The position numbers and the translations under genes were made by a program. A stretch of 64,000 nt of DNA, taken from NCBI RefSeq assembly GCF_026213295.1, contig NC_079424.1:19335494-19399493 (forward strand). Direction: 5' to 3'. Below the pieces are notes generated by a model. It was not told where the DNA came from, did not search any database, and was given only the letters and a program-made list of their open reading frames with translations. The first letter of the stretch is position 1, and each line of letters opens with the position of its first letter. Origin of the DNA: Gadus chalcogrammus. Its lineage: Eukaryota; Chordata; Actinopteri; Gadiformes; Gadidae. Of this stretch, positions 30,880 to 44,930 are shown piece by piece.

Positions 30880-31460
30880 CCTTTTAAGAACTCCCATCAC
30901 TGTCCGGTAGTGATTGAAAATCAATTACTCCCTTCTTCTCTTGTCTAATTGAGAAAATAGAGCTACGGCCATAATTGAAAATAATGCCTATCAAGGGCGC
31001 ATTCCTCACAATGTGGCTTTCTTTTATGGGGCTTCTAAAGTGCTTTTTTCTTTTTCTCCTCGCCAGAGCTTTCTACGAAAGAGGATATTCTCCCGGAATC
31101 CTAGCATTGTCATCTTGAATGTAGTGAGTGATGAGTGCCGCTAATTGGATACGGCCGACCCATCCCTCTGTCAGGAGCACGTGCCGCGTCAGCGGGAAGA
31201 ATTAACTAAAAAGGGAAGCACCCCAATGACAACGTTTCTCCAGGACGCCGGGCGCCAGGCGAGCCCAAGGAGCAGAAGGGTACATTAGCAGGACGATTAG
31301 AGGACGGAGGCCGAGATGCACTCAGGAGGGCTTCCTTTTCGACGCCCTTGTCTTTCCGATCAATATTCAAAAGTGGCGGATAATTAGGCGTTTAGGATTC
31401 ATTTACATGCAAAGTAACGCACGGCGGCCATCCATTACGGCCAGGGACCCAGGCTCTGTC
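30880..31460. promoter_or_regulatory. Long low-repeat block, conserved-element-like
   Basis: Nearly 600 bp without simple repeats and rich in AT-core motifs: GAAAATCAATTACTCC near 30916-30931, GTCTAATTGAG near 30943-30953, GCCATAATTGAAAATAATGC near 30968-30987, CGCTAATTGG near 31139-31148, AGGATAATTAGG style words near 31378-31388, and TTACATGCAAAGTAAC near 31402-31417. It has no open frame of interest. Of all blocks, this and 37715-38070 look most like vertebrate conserved non-coding elements. Confidence 0.35.
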
Positions 31461-31800
31461 AGGGAAGAGATTTATGAGTGTGTTCTTCAGACTTCTAGGA
31501 GGATTATTGAACACGTTACTAACCGTGAGAATCAACACATCATATAACGATCTAATATACTATATTCAAAAAAACGACACAAACTGTGACTTAATTTCTC
31601 TAAGCATCACCCCCCCTCCTCCCACACCACCCCACCTTCCAGATAGTTATGTAAATACAAATTCCCCCTTCGGGAGATCTTCGTTGTTTTATCTGCTCAT
31701 TTCCATAGCTAACTGACAAAAACAAATATTTTCCACTTGCTGCTTTACATGACGGTAGGGCCGGAGGAGATGAGTCACGACATGTGAGACGGCACAACAC
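31461..31800. other. Unique non-coding DNA
   Basis: AT-rich at 31540-31600 and C-rich at about 31608-31640. No gene or repeat recognised. Confidence 0.5.
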
Positions 31801-31845
31801 GCAGCGCGAGGTCATGCAGCGTGAGGTCGCGCGGCGCGAGGTCAC
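31801..31845 (+). repeat. 15-bp tandem triplicate carrying AGGTCA half-sites
   Basis: Three tandem copies of a 15-bp unit (GCAGCGCGAGGTCAT type). Each contains a nuclear-receptor-like half-site: AGGTCA at 31809, AGGTCG at 31824 and AGGTCA at 31839, all in one orientation. The sequence pattern is certain; receptor binding is not shown. Confidence 0.85.
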
Positions 31846-31879
31846 ACTGCCGTGCGCCCACCCTCAGATCTGTGGGCAG

Positions 31880-31976
31880 GGCTGTCTAGTGGTCGGGGGC
31901 TTTGACTCCCTGGAAACAGAAATAATATGGGGCTCAAGTCCTAATGTCGACAGGGTGCCCCGAAGGCACCTCTTTG

Positions 31977-31978
<2 letters not shown>
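31880..31978 (+). mobile_element. SINE head-like fragment
   Basis: GCTGTCTAGTGGTCGGGGGC near 31881-31900 resembles a tRNA-type A box. GGGGCTCAAGTCCTAATGTC near 31929-31948 resembles a diverged B box followed by the AATGTC step seen in the SINEs at 12565 and 40612. The tail is missing, and the copy runs straight into a GT array at its 3' end. Confidence 0.45.

Positions 31979-32035
<57 letters not shown>
31979..32035 (+). repeat. (GT)n microsatellite, about 57 bp
   Basis: A perfect GT array, one of only two long arrays with GT on the plus strand. It directly abuts the end of the SINE-like fragment, a common place for microsatellites to arise. Confidence 0.97.
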
Positions 32036-32037
<2 letters not shown>

Positions 32038-33290
32038 ACTTAGGCCGTGTCCCCAGTACACCCATAAACGCAGAAGAAAGACATGGGTTTCCGAATGTAT
32101 CCGCATGCATTAACATTGACTTTGCAAATGGTGGCAAACATGGTGGTGTAACAACCACTTCCCTAAACAAAATAATAACCAATAACAAACTTGTAAAATT
32201 TTCCTCAAATTTTCGATCCTGTATGCAAGTATTTGTCTGGATTTTCACAATGAGGTGGAGATGGGGGGGACGGGGAGTGCCTGTACCTCACAGGCCGCTG
32301 ATGGGGTGGGGAAGTCTAGGCGGAAAAACATGTTCTAAACATGGAAAAGTATCTCTAAAGGGGAACACTTCCGCACCAAGTTGAGTACTAATGATTCAGA
32401 ATGTAGTACACATGGTGTATTCCATACTCATCACTACAGAACACACTCCCAACACGCACTATGGAAACGCGGAAGAAACCAAACACAAAAAATATGAACT
32501 ATACAGTTTTTACCGTACAGAAAATATATCTTCCGCAAGGTCAACTGGGACGAGGAGATCGAGCGGGGGCTTTGAGGTGAAGTCGCGGCAGCGTGAAGGT
32601 CGGTGGTGCGCCCGCGTGTTTACACCACACGCCGGGCTTTGAAATTGTTTTGCTGTGTGGCGTCTGCCCCGGGTCATTGTTTGTTTTGGACATGTTTACA
32701 CACCACACAGAGGAACGACTTCTACCGTCCTAAGGTGAGGCGACCGCCACCGGAGTGCGACCCGCTGTAGCCCGTCTCCGAGCTTTGAACCCAGAATAAA
32801 ACAAACTTCCATTGTTACACAGCCCGCCGTAAAGTGCTGGAGCGTGGAGGGGGAGGTGGGGGAAAGGAGAAAAAAATGTTTCAGCTATTGACGCTATCGC
32901 GGTCAACATGTTCAGCATTCACATTCTGTGGCACATATGCAAACCTGCGTGCGAAAATGGCTTTGGGAAGCCTTTGAAGCCACCGGTTACTATGCAAAAT
33001 GGGGCTGCACTGTTTGCATCGTTTATAGACGATTAGCAGCTCACTTTGGAGAGTATTTTCATGTCCTGTCCTGCTCTGTCGCCTGGACCAAAACACCTCA
33101 ACTTTGAGAGGACAACAAAAAAAATAAATAAAGATTTGCAATTCCTACAATGGTTGAAAACCGTCCAACCACAACAGAAAAAGGTGGTGGCTACGTGTGA
33201 AGCGCCTAGCAACACGCATGTTGCCACGGCGACGGCGTGTGGGAAGTGTGTTGATGTTCTCTGGGAGGGAAGTGGTCGCCAGTTACTTAC
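32036..33290. other. Unique non-coding DNA
   Basis: No gene, SINE or transposon end recognised. About 32520-32760 is somewhat GC-rich. At 32937 and 32990 there are ATGCAAA words in an otherwise ordinary stretch. An A/AAATAAAT patch occurs at 33116-33134. Confidence 0.45.
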
Positions 33291-33331
33291 TTTTGATCTG
33301 CGGCGCCAGAGGATGTCCTCGCTGGAGGCTC
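33291..33331 (-). other. Candidate 41-nt micro-exon, minus strand (unconfirmed)
   Basis: On the minus strand a very long pyrimidine tract (the complement of the GA/GGA tract at 33332-33415) ends CCTCCTCCAG. It is followed by 41 nt and then GTAAGT, a near-perfect donor (complement at 33285-33290). One frame reads ASSEDILWRRRSK, with no stop in the other two either. The pyrimidine tract derives from a microsatellite, so the acceptor may be accidental. The length and strong sites resemble neuronal micro-exons, but no family is recognised. Confidence 0.2.
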
Positions 33332-33337
33332 CTGGAG

Positions 33338-33353
33338 GAGGGAGGGGGGGAGA

Positions 33354-33384
<31 letters not shown>

Positions 33385-33385
33385 C

Positions 33386-33415
<30 letters not shown>
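33338..33415 (+). repeat. Compound (GA)n/(GACA) purine tract
   Basis: A G-rich start is followed by GA units and three GAGACA units, then GA again. The plus strand is nearly all purine. Confidence 0.9.
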
Positions 33416-33416
<1 letters not shown>

Positions 33417-34091
33417 AGTAGGCCAGAGGAGGGAGGGGAGAGAAAGAAAAATGACAGGAAAATTATTTAAATGTTACATGAATAAACAAATAATGAAATA
33501 AATAAATAAGTAAACAAATGCAAAATAATAGATACAAATTTTAAAAGCCAGTTGTTATTCATATACATTCTTTTGATAAATGCCGTCATAGTGGACCTGT
33601 CGGTGTGAGGTTTTGGTTTGGATGGCTTTATTTACGCTAACGGGGCATTCCGCAATACAACTTGATTATCCTGAGTGCTTTAGTGCCTGTGTGTGTGTGA
33701 GCACGCGCACGTGTTCCTCAGGAGAGATTGGGGTCATTTCCAAAAGGTAGCTTAGGGTTCAGAAGACCTCATTCAGTGAGTTTATTCAACAACTCCCCAG
33801 CCCCCTTGCATCCACTCGATTCCCCGTTGAGCATAGTTGGATACATTTAGCATCGCAAACCACAATTCCCCTGATTAAACAAATAAGACACGTTCAGAAA
33901 GCTGTAATTGAGCACAAATTGATTTGCGCATTATGCGCTATTTAAACACTGTTCGTCCTTAACCTTTAGATCAAGTGACTGTTAATTATGGGCCCCTGAA
34001 GACGAATCCCGACGGGAAAATAAAAATAGCTTCAAATTTACAGTACGCTATCAAAACAGCGGAGAAACTATTAAAATACAATTAAGTCAAC
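33416..34091. promoter_or_regulatory. AT-rich low-repeat block
   Basis: After an A/AATAAA-rich stretch (33460-33545) the sequence is free of simple repeats. It has ATTGATTTGCGCATTATGCGC near 33918-33938 (a small palindrome GCGCATTATGCGC), TTTAAACACTG, and GTTAATTATGGGCC near 33981-33994. The composition is enhancer-like. No independent evidence of function is present. Confidence 0.25.
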
Positions 34092-34171
34092 ATGGACGTT
34101 AATGTAACCAGACCGAGCGCCCAACCTCTGGGTAAGGACTTGTTAAGCAGGTTGAACCTCACAGCACAACG
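34092..34171 (+). other. Candidate first coding exon, plus strand (unconfirmed)
   Basis: ATG at 34092 sits in a strong context (CAACATGG: A at -3, G at +4). The frame stays open for 26 codons (MDVNVTRPSAQPLGKDLLSR, then LNLTAQ) until a donor of consensus quality, ACG followed by GTAAGT at 34172. No promoter motif or following exon has been identified. With hundreds of ATG codons in the window, an ATG-to-donor frame of this length is expected several times by chance. Confidence 0.12.
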
Positions 34172-35590
34172 GTAAGTGCCTCATAACCTCTGCTTGGCCA
34201 GCGCTGAGCTGACCCCCGTGACCCCCTCACCTCGGCCTGCTTCCCTCCGCGGAGGAAACTAATGTTCAAATGTGTTTCCTGAACGGGACCAGAGGTGGAA
34301 GGGTCCATCCTGCCTCTAGAACCAGCACCAGCACCACCACCACCACCACCACCCCCACCACCTCCACCACCACCAGCACTGACAGGGCTGGCTGCTTTTC
34401 TGCAGAGGCAGCAGTGCTCCCCGAGAGGGAGACCGTCTGCCAAGCCAAACAGGGCTCGCTCGCCCCCCCCTGTAGCGCGGGGCCGACGGGACGCCAGGCC
34501 TAGCACCACTCCGGGGCTTCCTGAGGGCTCCATGCAGCTGGAGGGACTTGAATAAAGGTAACGACAATGTCAGCGCTACTGTAAACTTTGAGGGCCGCTC
34601 CTGTCAGCAGGACGTTCCCAATCAAAGCAAGAGCGCGGCGCCGCCTGGAAACACAATGCATTGTTGTGTTTCGCAAAAGTTCCTTTTTTTTTTTTTTGCT
34701 CCCTTCTCTTTGCGTTCTTTCTCTCTCCGTCGACCCCCCCCGACATCCACACAAACTTCCTCTGAATCACAAAGAGAGCGAGCGCACGAGGCGTAGGGTA
34801 ACCACTGCTCCCTGATCTCACCAAACAAACTGGCAGGGGACTCCGAGTGACATTCAGCTCTGGGGTTTTAAAAATACCAGCAATTTGAAAATGATTAGAG
34901 TCTTATTTTATTGTTGCGGGCCCTGACACAAGAGAGGAAAACCAGAACAATCATGTCTCCCGTCGTTTTTTTTTTTTTCTTATTTCTGCTGGATTTAGAA
35001 ACACTAATTAGTTTTGCTCTCATAAAGCCAACCTGAAAACGACCAATTAGAGACGGGAAAATGAGACGTGCGCTTTGGAAACAAGAGCTTGTCATTCCCA
35101 GTTTGTCAGTCCCACATGCGCAACTTTTACTGTCGTGACTTTCACGCTCTCCCGAGAGCGGCCGCACGTTACCTATAAAACTCGCAGTCGGCCCCGGCCC
35201 CACATCGCAGCTGTCCAATTTAAAAGCGGGGCGTACTTTGCTTTGGGAGCAACGTATCCACACAGCCACGCGCTCACACCCGACAGCTTTGCTGTGCAGA
35301 TGCCTGAACCACCGGGGTTAAGGGGGAGTGTTATAGCCCATAGGCTGACCACAGCACCAGCTGGTCCCGACCACAGACCAACCAGGGCCAAGCAGTTAGC
35401 CCCTCACAGGTGCCTGACTTCCATGAATTTCCTCTTTCAAGGGTACTGAAACAACTCCCCCCCCCCCCCCCTCCCTGCAAGCAGTAAGCGTTTTCAGCTA
35501 ACGCCGGGGTGCCCGTGCCTGGCCCGTACCCCACCTTTACCGCTACGCCGCATTCCCTGCCAAGTGGTGCGCTTTCGTGGGGGGGTGCTT
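34172..35590. other. Non-coding DNA with a short (ACC)n array
   Basis: A CCA/ACC trinucleotide array lies at about 34321-34378. It produces a poly-proline frame (34295-34555) that I do not regard as a gene. T runs are at 34685-34697 and 34967-34978. AT-rich, ATTA-containing DNA is at 34860-35055 (ACTAATTAGTTTTGC near 35003-35017). A C run is at 35457-35471. Confidence 0.45.
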
Positions 35591-36058
35591 TTCCTGTTTA
35601 GAGTGTCGTAATAAATTAATGATAAACTCGTGGAAATTGTCTGCCGGAATTTTTAACGCTTATTCCCCGAGCGAATGGCAGCGAGTATTTCATCACTGTC
35701 GGTGCCAAGACGGATGAGCTGTCAGCGCCTTCCCCTGTTTGGGCGCCCAGCTTCTGGCCCGGGAAGTGGCTGAAAAAGGCCAGGGCAACAATTTTCAGGC
35801 CCGCGCCTTTTTCTAACCAGGAGCAATTCTCTGATGCCAGGTCGCTGCCAACGTCCTTGCAGCCAATGGCAGAGGCCAATAAGTTCATATTAGCCGCCGA
35901 GTGTAACTGTGCTGAACATCTGCTCATGAATGCGAGCGCTGCCCACTAACTCCGTGCCGGTGGAAGTCCGCTGATGAAAAATTCAACGCTCTCCTCGCTG
36001 GCACGCTTGTTTTTTGCTCTATTCTCCTGAGCCCCCCCCCCCCCACCCCCCACCTCAG
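35591..36058. promoter_or_regulatory. Low-repeat conserved-element-like block
   Basis: Begins with ATAAATTAATGATAAAC (35610-35626) and continues for about 350 bp without simple repeats, in balanced composition, with AATAAGTTCATATTAGCC near 35879-35896. It ends at a C run (36032-36047). A minus-strand frame (35616-35927) is open for 103 codons but has no recognised domain. Confidence 0.25.
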
Positions 36059-37714
<1,656 letters not shown>

Positions 37715-38070
37715 CGTAGATTTATTAAAAGTCTGCGCTATGATTTTTTCCCCCATTAAAAGAGACTCTGATCAGATAGATAGCATTAGTATCTCTTTTA
37801 ATACATCTCTCGGTGTCAGGCGGCAAATGAAAAAGCTGCCCTGTGTAAATATGACTGCTTACTTCTTACACAAGCATTGTTGACACCTCGTGTAATTCCA
37901 CTGGGACAGCACCATGGGGGTAATATAATGCTCTTAATGAGAATGCTCTCCCCGCTCCAGACCCTGCCGAGATAGCCATAATGCATGACTTCTCTTTTTA
38001 ATAAAATAATTGTTACAGTTATTAAAGATGAATCTCATCACAGCCAAGATGACAAAATAATTCATTACCA
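37715..38070. promoter_or_regulatory. Strong conserved-element-like block
   Basis: About 355 bp with no simple repeats, bounded by a GA tract on one side and a 26-G run on the other. It contains CCATTAAAAGAG, TAATATAATGCTCTTAATGA (37921-37940), GCCATAATGCATGAC, AATAAAATAATTG, and ACAGTTATTAAAGATGAATC (38016-38035). The even composition, absence of repeats and abrupt edges are what conserved developmental enhancers look like in fish genomes. The call is inference without alignment. Confidence 0.4.
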
Positions 38071-38106
38071 GAACGGGGGGTTGGGGTGGCGGGAGAGAGA
38101 GGGTAT

Positions 38107-38132
38107 GGGGGGGGGGGGGGGGGGGGGGGGGG
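38107..38132 (+). repeat. Poly-G run, 26 bp
   Basis: An uninterrupted G run immediately after GGGTAT. It is prone to assembly length errors and quadruplex formation. Confidence 0.95.
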
Positions 38133-40611
<2,479 letters not shown>

Positions 40612-40776
40612 GCCTCAGAGGGTAGGGTTAAGGTACTGGGTTTGAACCCCAATGTCCACGGCCTACTGATAAACTACGGTCCCACCTGGATACTTTACCC
40701 TTGAGCAAGACGCCCTGGATTTCTTACCGACGTCTTTATTCACCATCAGTTGCTTTGGATAAACCCATCTTCTTAG
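40612..40776 (+). mobile_element. tRNA-derived SINE, plus strand
   Basis: This is the clearest SINE in the window. A-box-like GGTAGGGTTAAGG is followed by the B-box-like GGGTTTGAACCCC (40639-40651) and then AATGTCCAC. The conserved middle TTACCCTTGAGCAAGACGCC is at 40694-40713, and the tail CAGTTGCTTTGGATAAACCC at 40746-40765. This order, tRNA head then TTGAGCAAG then GGATAAA, is standard for teleost SINEs mobilised by LINE machinery. Confidence 0.8.
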
Positions 40777-41639
<863 letters not shown>

Positions 41640-41960
41640 TTACCTTCTTCAATTATCCTCCTTTTGACATGCGAGCTGAGCACAGTGTAATTAACATCGC
41701 CAGAGATAATGGGGTCGCTAGTCGCTGATCAATCTCGCACATATATTATCTGCCTTTTTAACCAAGCCACCGGCCTGTTATTCTAGGGAAGGGGAACACT
41801 CTGCTGCAGATTCTCTCTCCCTCTCTCTCTCCTCTCCTTTTAAATAAAACTCTCAGAATAGGCTTAATGACTCATCCCATTAGCTTCACCATCCAACACA
41901 TCAATTAAGCAAAAGGCTGGCATAAGGAGCCTTTGTGGTGGCGTCTGTATCAAAGTAAAT
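41640..41960. promoter_or_regulatory. AT-core-rich conserved-element-like block
   Basis: Contains GTGTAATTAACATCGCC near 41686-41702, CGCTGATCAATCTCGC, ATATATTATCTGCC, TTTTTAACC, then GGCTTAATGACTCATCCC (41860-41877, holding an AP-1-like TGACTCA) and CATCAATTAAGC (41898-41909). A short CT run splits it near 41812-41836. The motif density suggests a regulatory block. Confidence 0.3.
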
Positions 41961-42934
41961 ATTAGGTGCACTCCTCATCCACTCCCATTAGTGCGGAATC
42001 TGACTCTTCAACAAAAACACAAACATTGCACTTCTTGCCATCCTGCCTGCATTCATCAAACCTAGGCTTGCTCTCATTGTCACTGCCTTGAAACTCAGCA
42101 AACCTTGATATGAGGCTTATGGATGAAAGAGGCATTCCCCCCCCCACCCCCCATGACCACTTACTACCAAATTCCTGGGAGGGATTAGCATCCCGATCAC
42201 ATGCCGTTTAGGTTTTCCAAAAGTAATCTGCCCTCCCGTGTAGCCCAAGCGTCCTGTGATCTCCCAACACCCCATTCATTAGTAGTCAACAACCGCATAG
42301 AATACGAGGGGGATGGGGGGACAGACCAGTCAGATCCCCCTCTCTTCTATCTCTCGCTTCTCTTTCTACTGCGGAAGCAAACCTTAACCCTCGAGAAGCG
42401 GCAGAGAGGGGTTTAGCAGGACAACGGGGGAATGTGTTGTGGGGGGCTGCAAGGGCCGTCTGTGTTTACAGGACGTTATGCACAACTCTATTGTCCTATT
42501 ATTTTGCATTATGACCCAAATGCAACCCCTTTAGAGGTGTGATATACAACCAACCAATCACCACGAGACCAAGAGAGGTGAGGGGCCGGCTGACGGGAAC
42601 CACCGCCACAGAAGGTGGAGGAAAGGCCAACATCTGACCGGGCTGGGACGGCTATAGGATTACAGGTGATATAATGACAGCTGGGAGAGGGGGTAGATGG
42701 TCACGTCCCCAGCCAGAATCCCAGATCAGACGGAGGGAAGTGGGCAGAAGGGGAACTATGAATGACCGCGTCGCACCAACCACTGTGGGTCATGTTGCAG
42801 TCATCAAATCAATCAGAGAATTCCTTTAAAATCCCTAATAGGTTTAAGTAGCAGTACTTCCTGTCTGAATTAGGGATCTGTGAGGAAGGTATTAGCCTTT
42901 TGCTACTTGCAGCAGAATGCTAAGTCCAATGTGA
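41961..42934. other. Unique non-coding DNA
   Basis: A C run lies at 42137-42150. The rest is mixed sequence with no recognised gene or repeat. Confidence 0.5.
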
Positions 42935-42942
42935 GAAAATAA

Positions 42943-43626
42943 TAGGGGTGGGAAAAATAATCGATTCTTCGATGCATCGCGATTCTCGCTAGAACGATTC
43001 TGTCTCGATGCAGATAAATTAATAATCGGAATTATTAATTTCGCCTGCTGCAACATTCTGATCGCCAGAGAGGGATAATTTTTGTCATTTCAAAAATTAT
43101 TGAATTTATCTTCAGTGTGTATTGGCCAATCTGATTTGTCTTGACACGATTGCGAATCAGCCTACGCATAGCATGCGCGCAAACTCACAGCCAGACACAA
43201 GAACTCCTTCTAATTCAAGAGCTGCTTTTCCTTTAATGATATAGAAAAGAAAGATTAGAAAGAAAATAAAACTGAAACCTATTTTTTGCATGCTTCCATA
43301 TTGTGTTATAATGCAAGCTGCATTGATATTGCATTGTTCATAGAAAGTCATATTTGTGACAAAAACTCTCTCTTATGAAATATTAGATAAGTTAATTCAT
43401 CTGTTGATGTCTTTAATGATCATCACAAACGTAGGAAGTGATTAGCAAACTCTGAGTAGCAAACCCAGATGTATATATATATTTTTGAAAATCACGCATG
43501 GAAATGTACATAAAAAAAATTGTTGCATCAAGATGCATCAAGATGCATCGATAATCGCTTCAGAATCGAAACGTTGACCTCATAATCGGAATCGAATCGT
43601 GAGGTGCCAAGAGATTCCCACCCCTA
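42943..43626. mobile_element. Complete non-autonomous hAT element (MITE), 684 bp
   Basis: The element starts TAGGGGTGGGAA and ends TTCCCACCCCTA, a perfect 12-bp terminal inverted repeat. It is flanked on both sides by the identical 8-mer GAAAATAA (42935-42942 and 43627-43634), the 8-bp target duplication typical of hAT transposons. Sub-terminal regions repeat GATTCGAT, ATCGATG and GATGCATC words, as in many fish hAT MITEs. The AT-rich interior has no transposase frame, so movement would have needed enzyme from another copy. The intact target duplication suggests a fairly recent insertion. Confidence 0.93.
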
Positions 43627-43634
43627 GAAAATAA

Positions 43635-44813
43635 TATGTCTGTCTCGCCAGGCCAGACGTTATGACCCTACACTTCCATACACCATGATAACAAAAAGAC
43701 AATGGGAAAAAGACTGCTCCGAAGTCAATGGACACACCCTCACAACATATTTCCATGTCAAAAGTAAAATGGCTTATTTGCTTTGGGCACAGCATGGTAG
43801 ACAAGAGCAGTACGGTGTCAACAATACAACAGAGACCTGGGACGGACAGCCAATGTCCATGCTAGTGCTATAGTAATTCTTAAGGTCAAACATGACCAAA
43901 GCATGATTGTACTTAATGTGTGACTAAAAGAATGAGAAGCCAGCAGAAAACTTTTGGGTGCGTCGCACAAAAACAACATAGTGGAAATGTTTTACAACCA
44001 ACAAGGTTTGGCCTCAACAGATGTGTGTTTTTCTTTCTGTTAAACACTCTGGAGTTTAAAAGTGGCTGTCCACATTGCCGGAAAAAAAGTAAAAAGACGA
44101 AATGCCTCTTAAAACTATGAGATGGACTAGCAATGAAGCCAATGCGCCCTGTTTTCTCTTTCTCTCCACTCCTTTATCACGTACACAGAGGTCCATGGCG
44201 ATATGAGAATGAAGTGCCTGTGCAGTGACAGCGCTGCGATCAGACAGTAAAGGCTGAAAAAACCGGCATGGGGATGTTATTAAAGAAGCCGTATTTCCTG
44301 CATGTCTTCTACTGGGTGGCGGGAGGAGAAACGCCGTACAAGTAATGCACCGTTAAAAAGCCGCCGCTTACCGTAATGGAAAGAGCATATTGTAGGGTGA
44401 CAACAAAGGTAATTGCAAGGCAGGTACTGCATACGCTGTAATTATTGGGATTTACGCACCTCAAATACCCCTTCTCTGCATCTCCACCAACCCCCAACCC
44501 TCCTCACTTTACAAGGAGAAATTCCTGGCAAGGGAACGAACACACACACACATTTTCCTTTTGTTGTCCTCCCAACATATAAACAGTCCGTGTCACCCTG
44601 CGGTCCAAATGCGGTCCCCTCCCAGTTCCCCCTGACCTCTTCTGACCCAGGCCCGCCTACCAGGGCCCGGCAGGAAGGCCTGCTGAGTGAGCCCTCTAGC
44701 TGGCCCACACTGGAATCAGCCAGATTCTCACACACACACACACACACACCAAGGCCATGGGCAGCCAATCGCCGCCTTCAACTTCCTCCACCCAGTAACC
44801 TTACTGCTGCCAC
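43635..44813. other. Unique non-coding DNA
   Basis: No gene recognised. A short CA array is at about 44731-44749. The rest is mixed, with no transposon ends. Confidence 0.5.
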
Positions 44814-44930
44814 TTCCACCACCACCAACACCACCACCACTACTAGTTCGACCCACCACCACCACCACCACCACCACCACCACCACCACCATCATGACTA
44901 CCACCACCACCAGTGTCACCACCACCGACA
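44814..44930 (+). repeat. (ACC)n trinucleotide array, interrupted
   Basis: ACC/CCA units with interruptions (ACTACTAG, ATCATGACT). The central perfect block is at about 44853-44891. Frames across it read poly-His, poly-Thr or poly-Pro and are not genes. Confidence 0.93.

Noticed and set aside
34295..34555. Proline-rich 86-codon frame
   Set aside because: The proline run comes from an (ACC)n array, and the rest shows no recognisable family.
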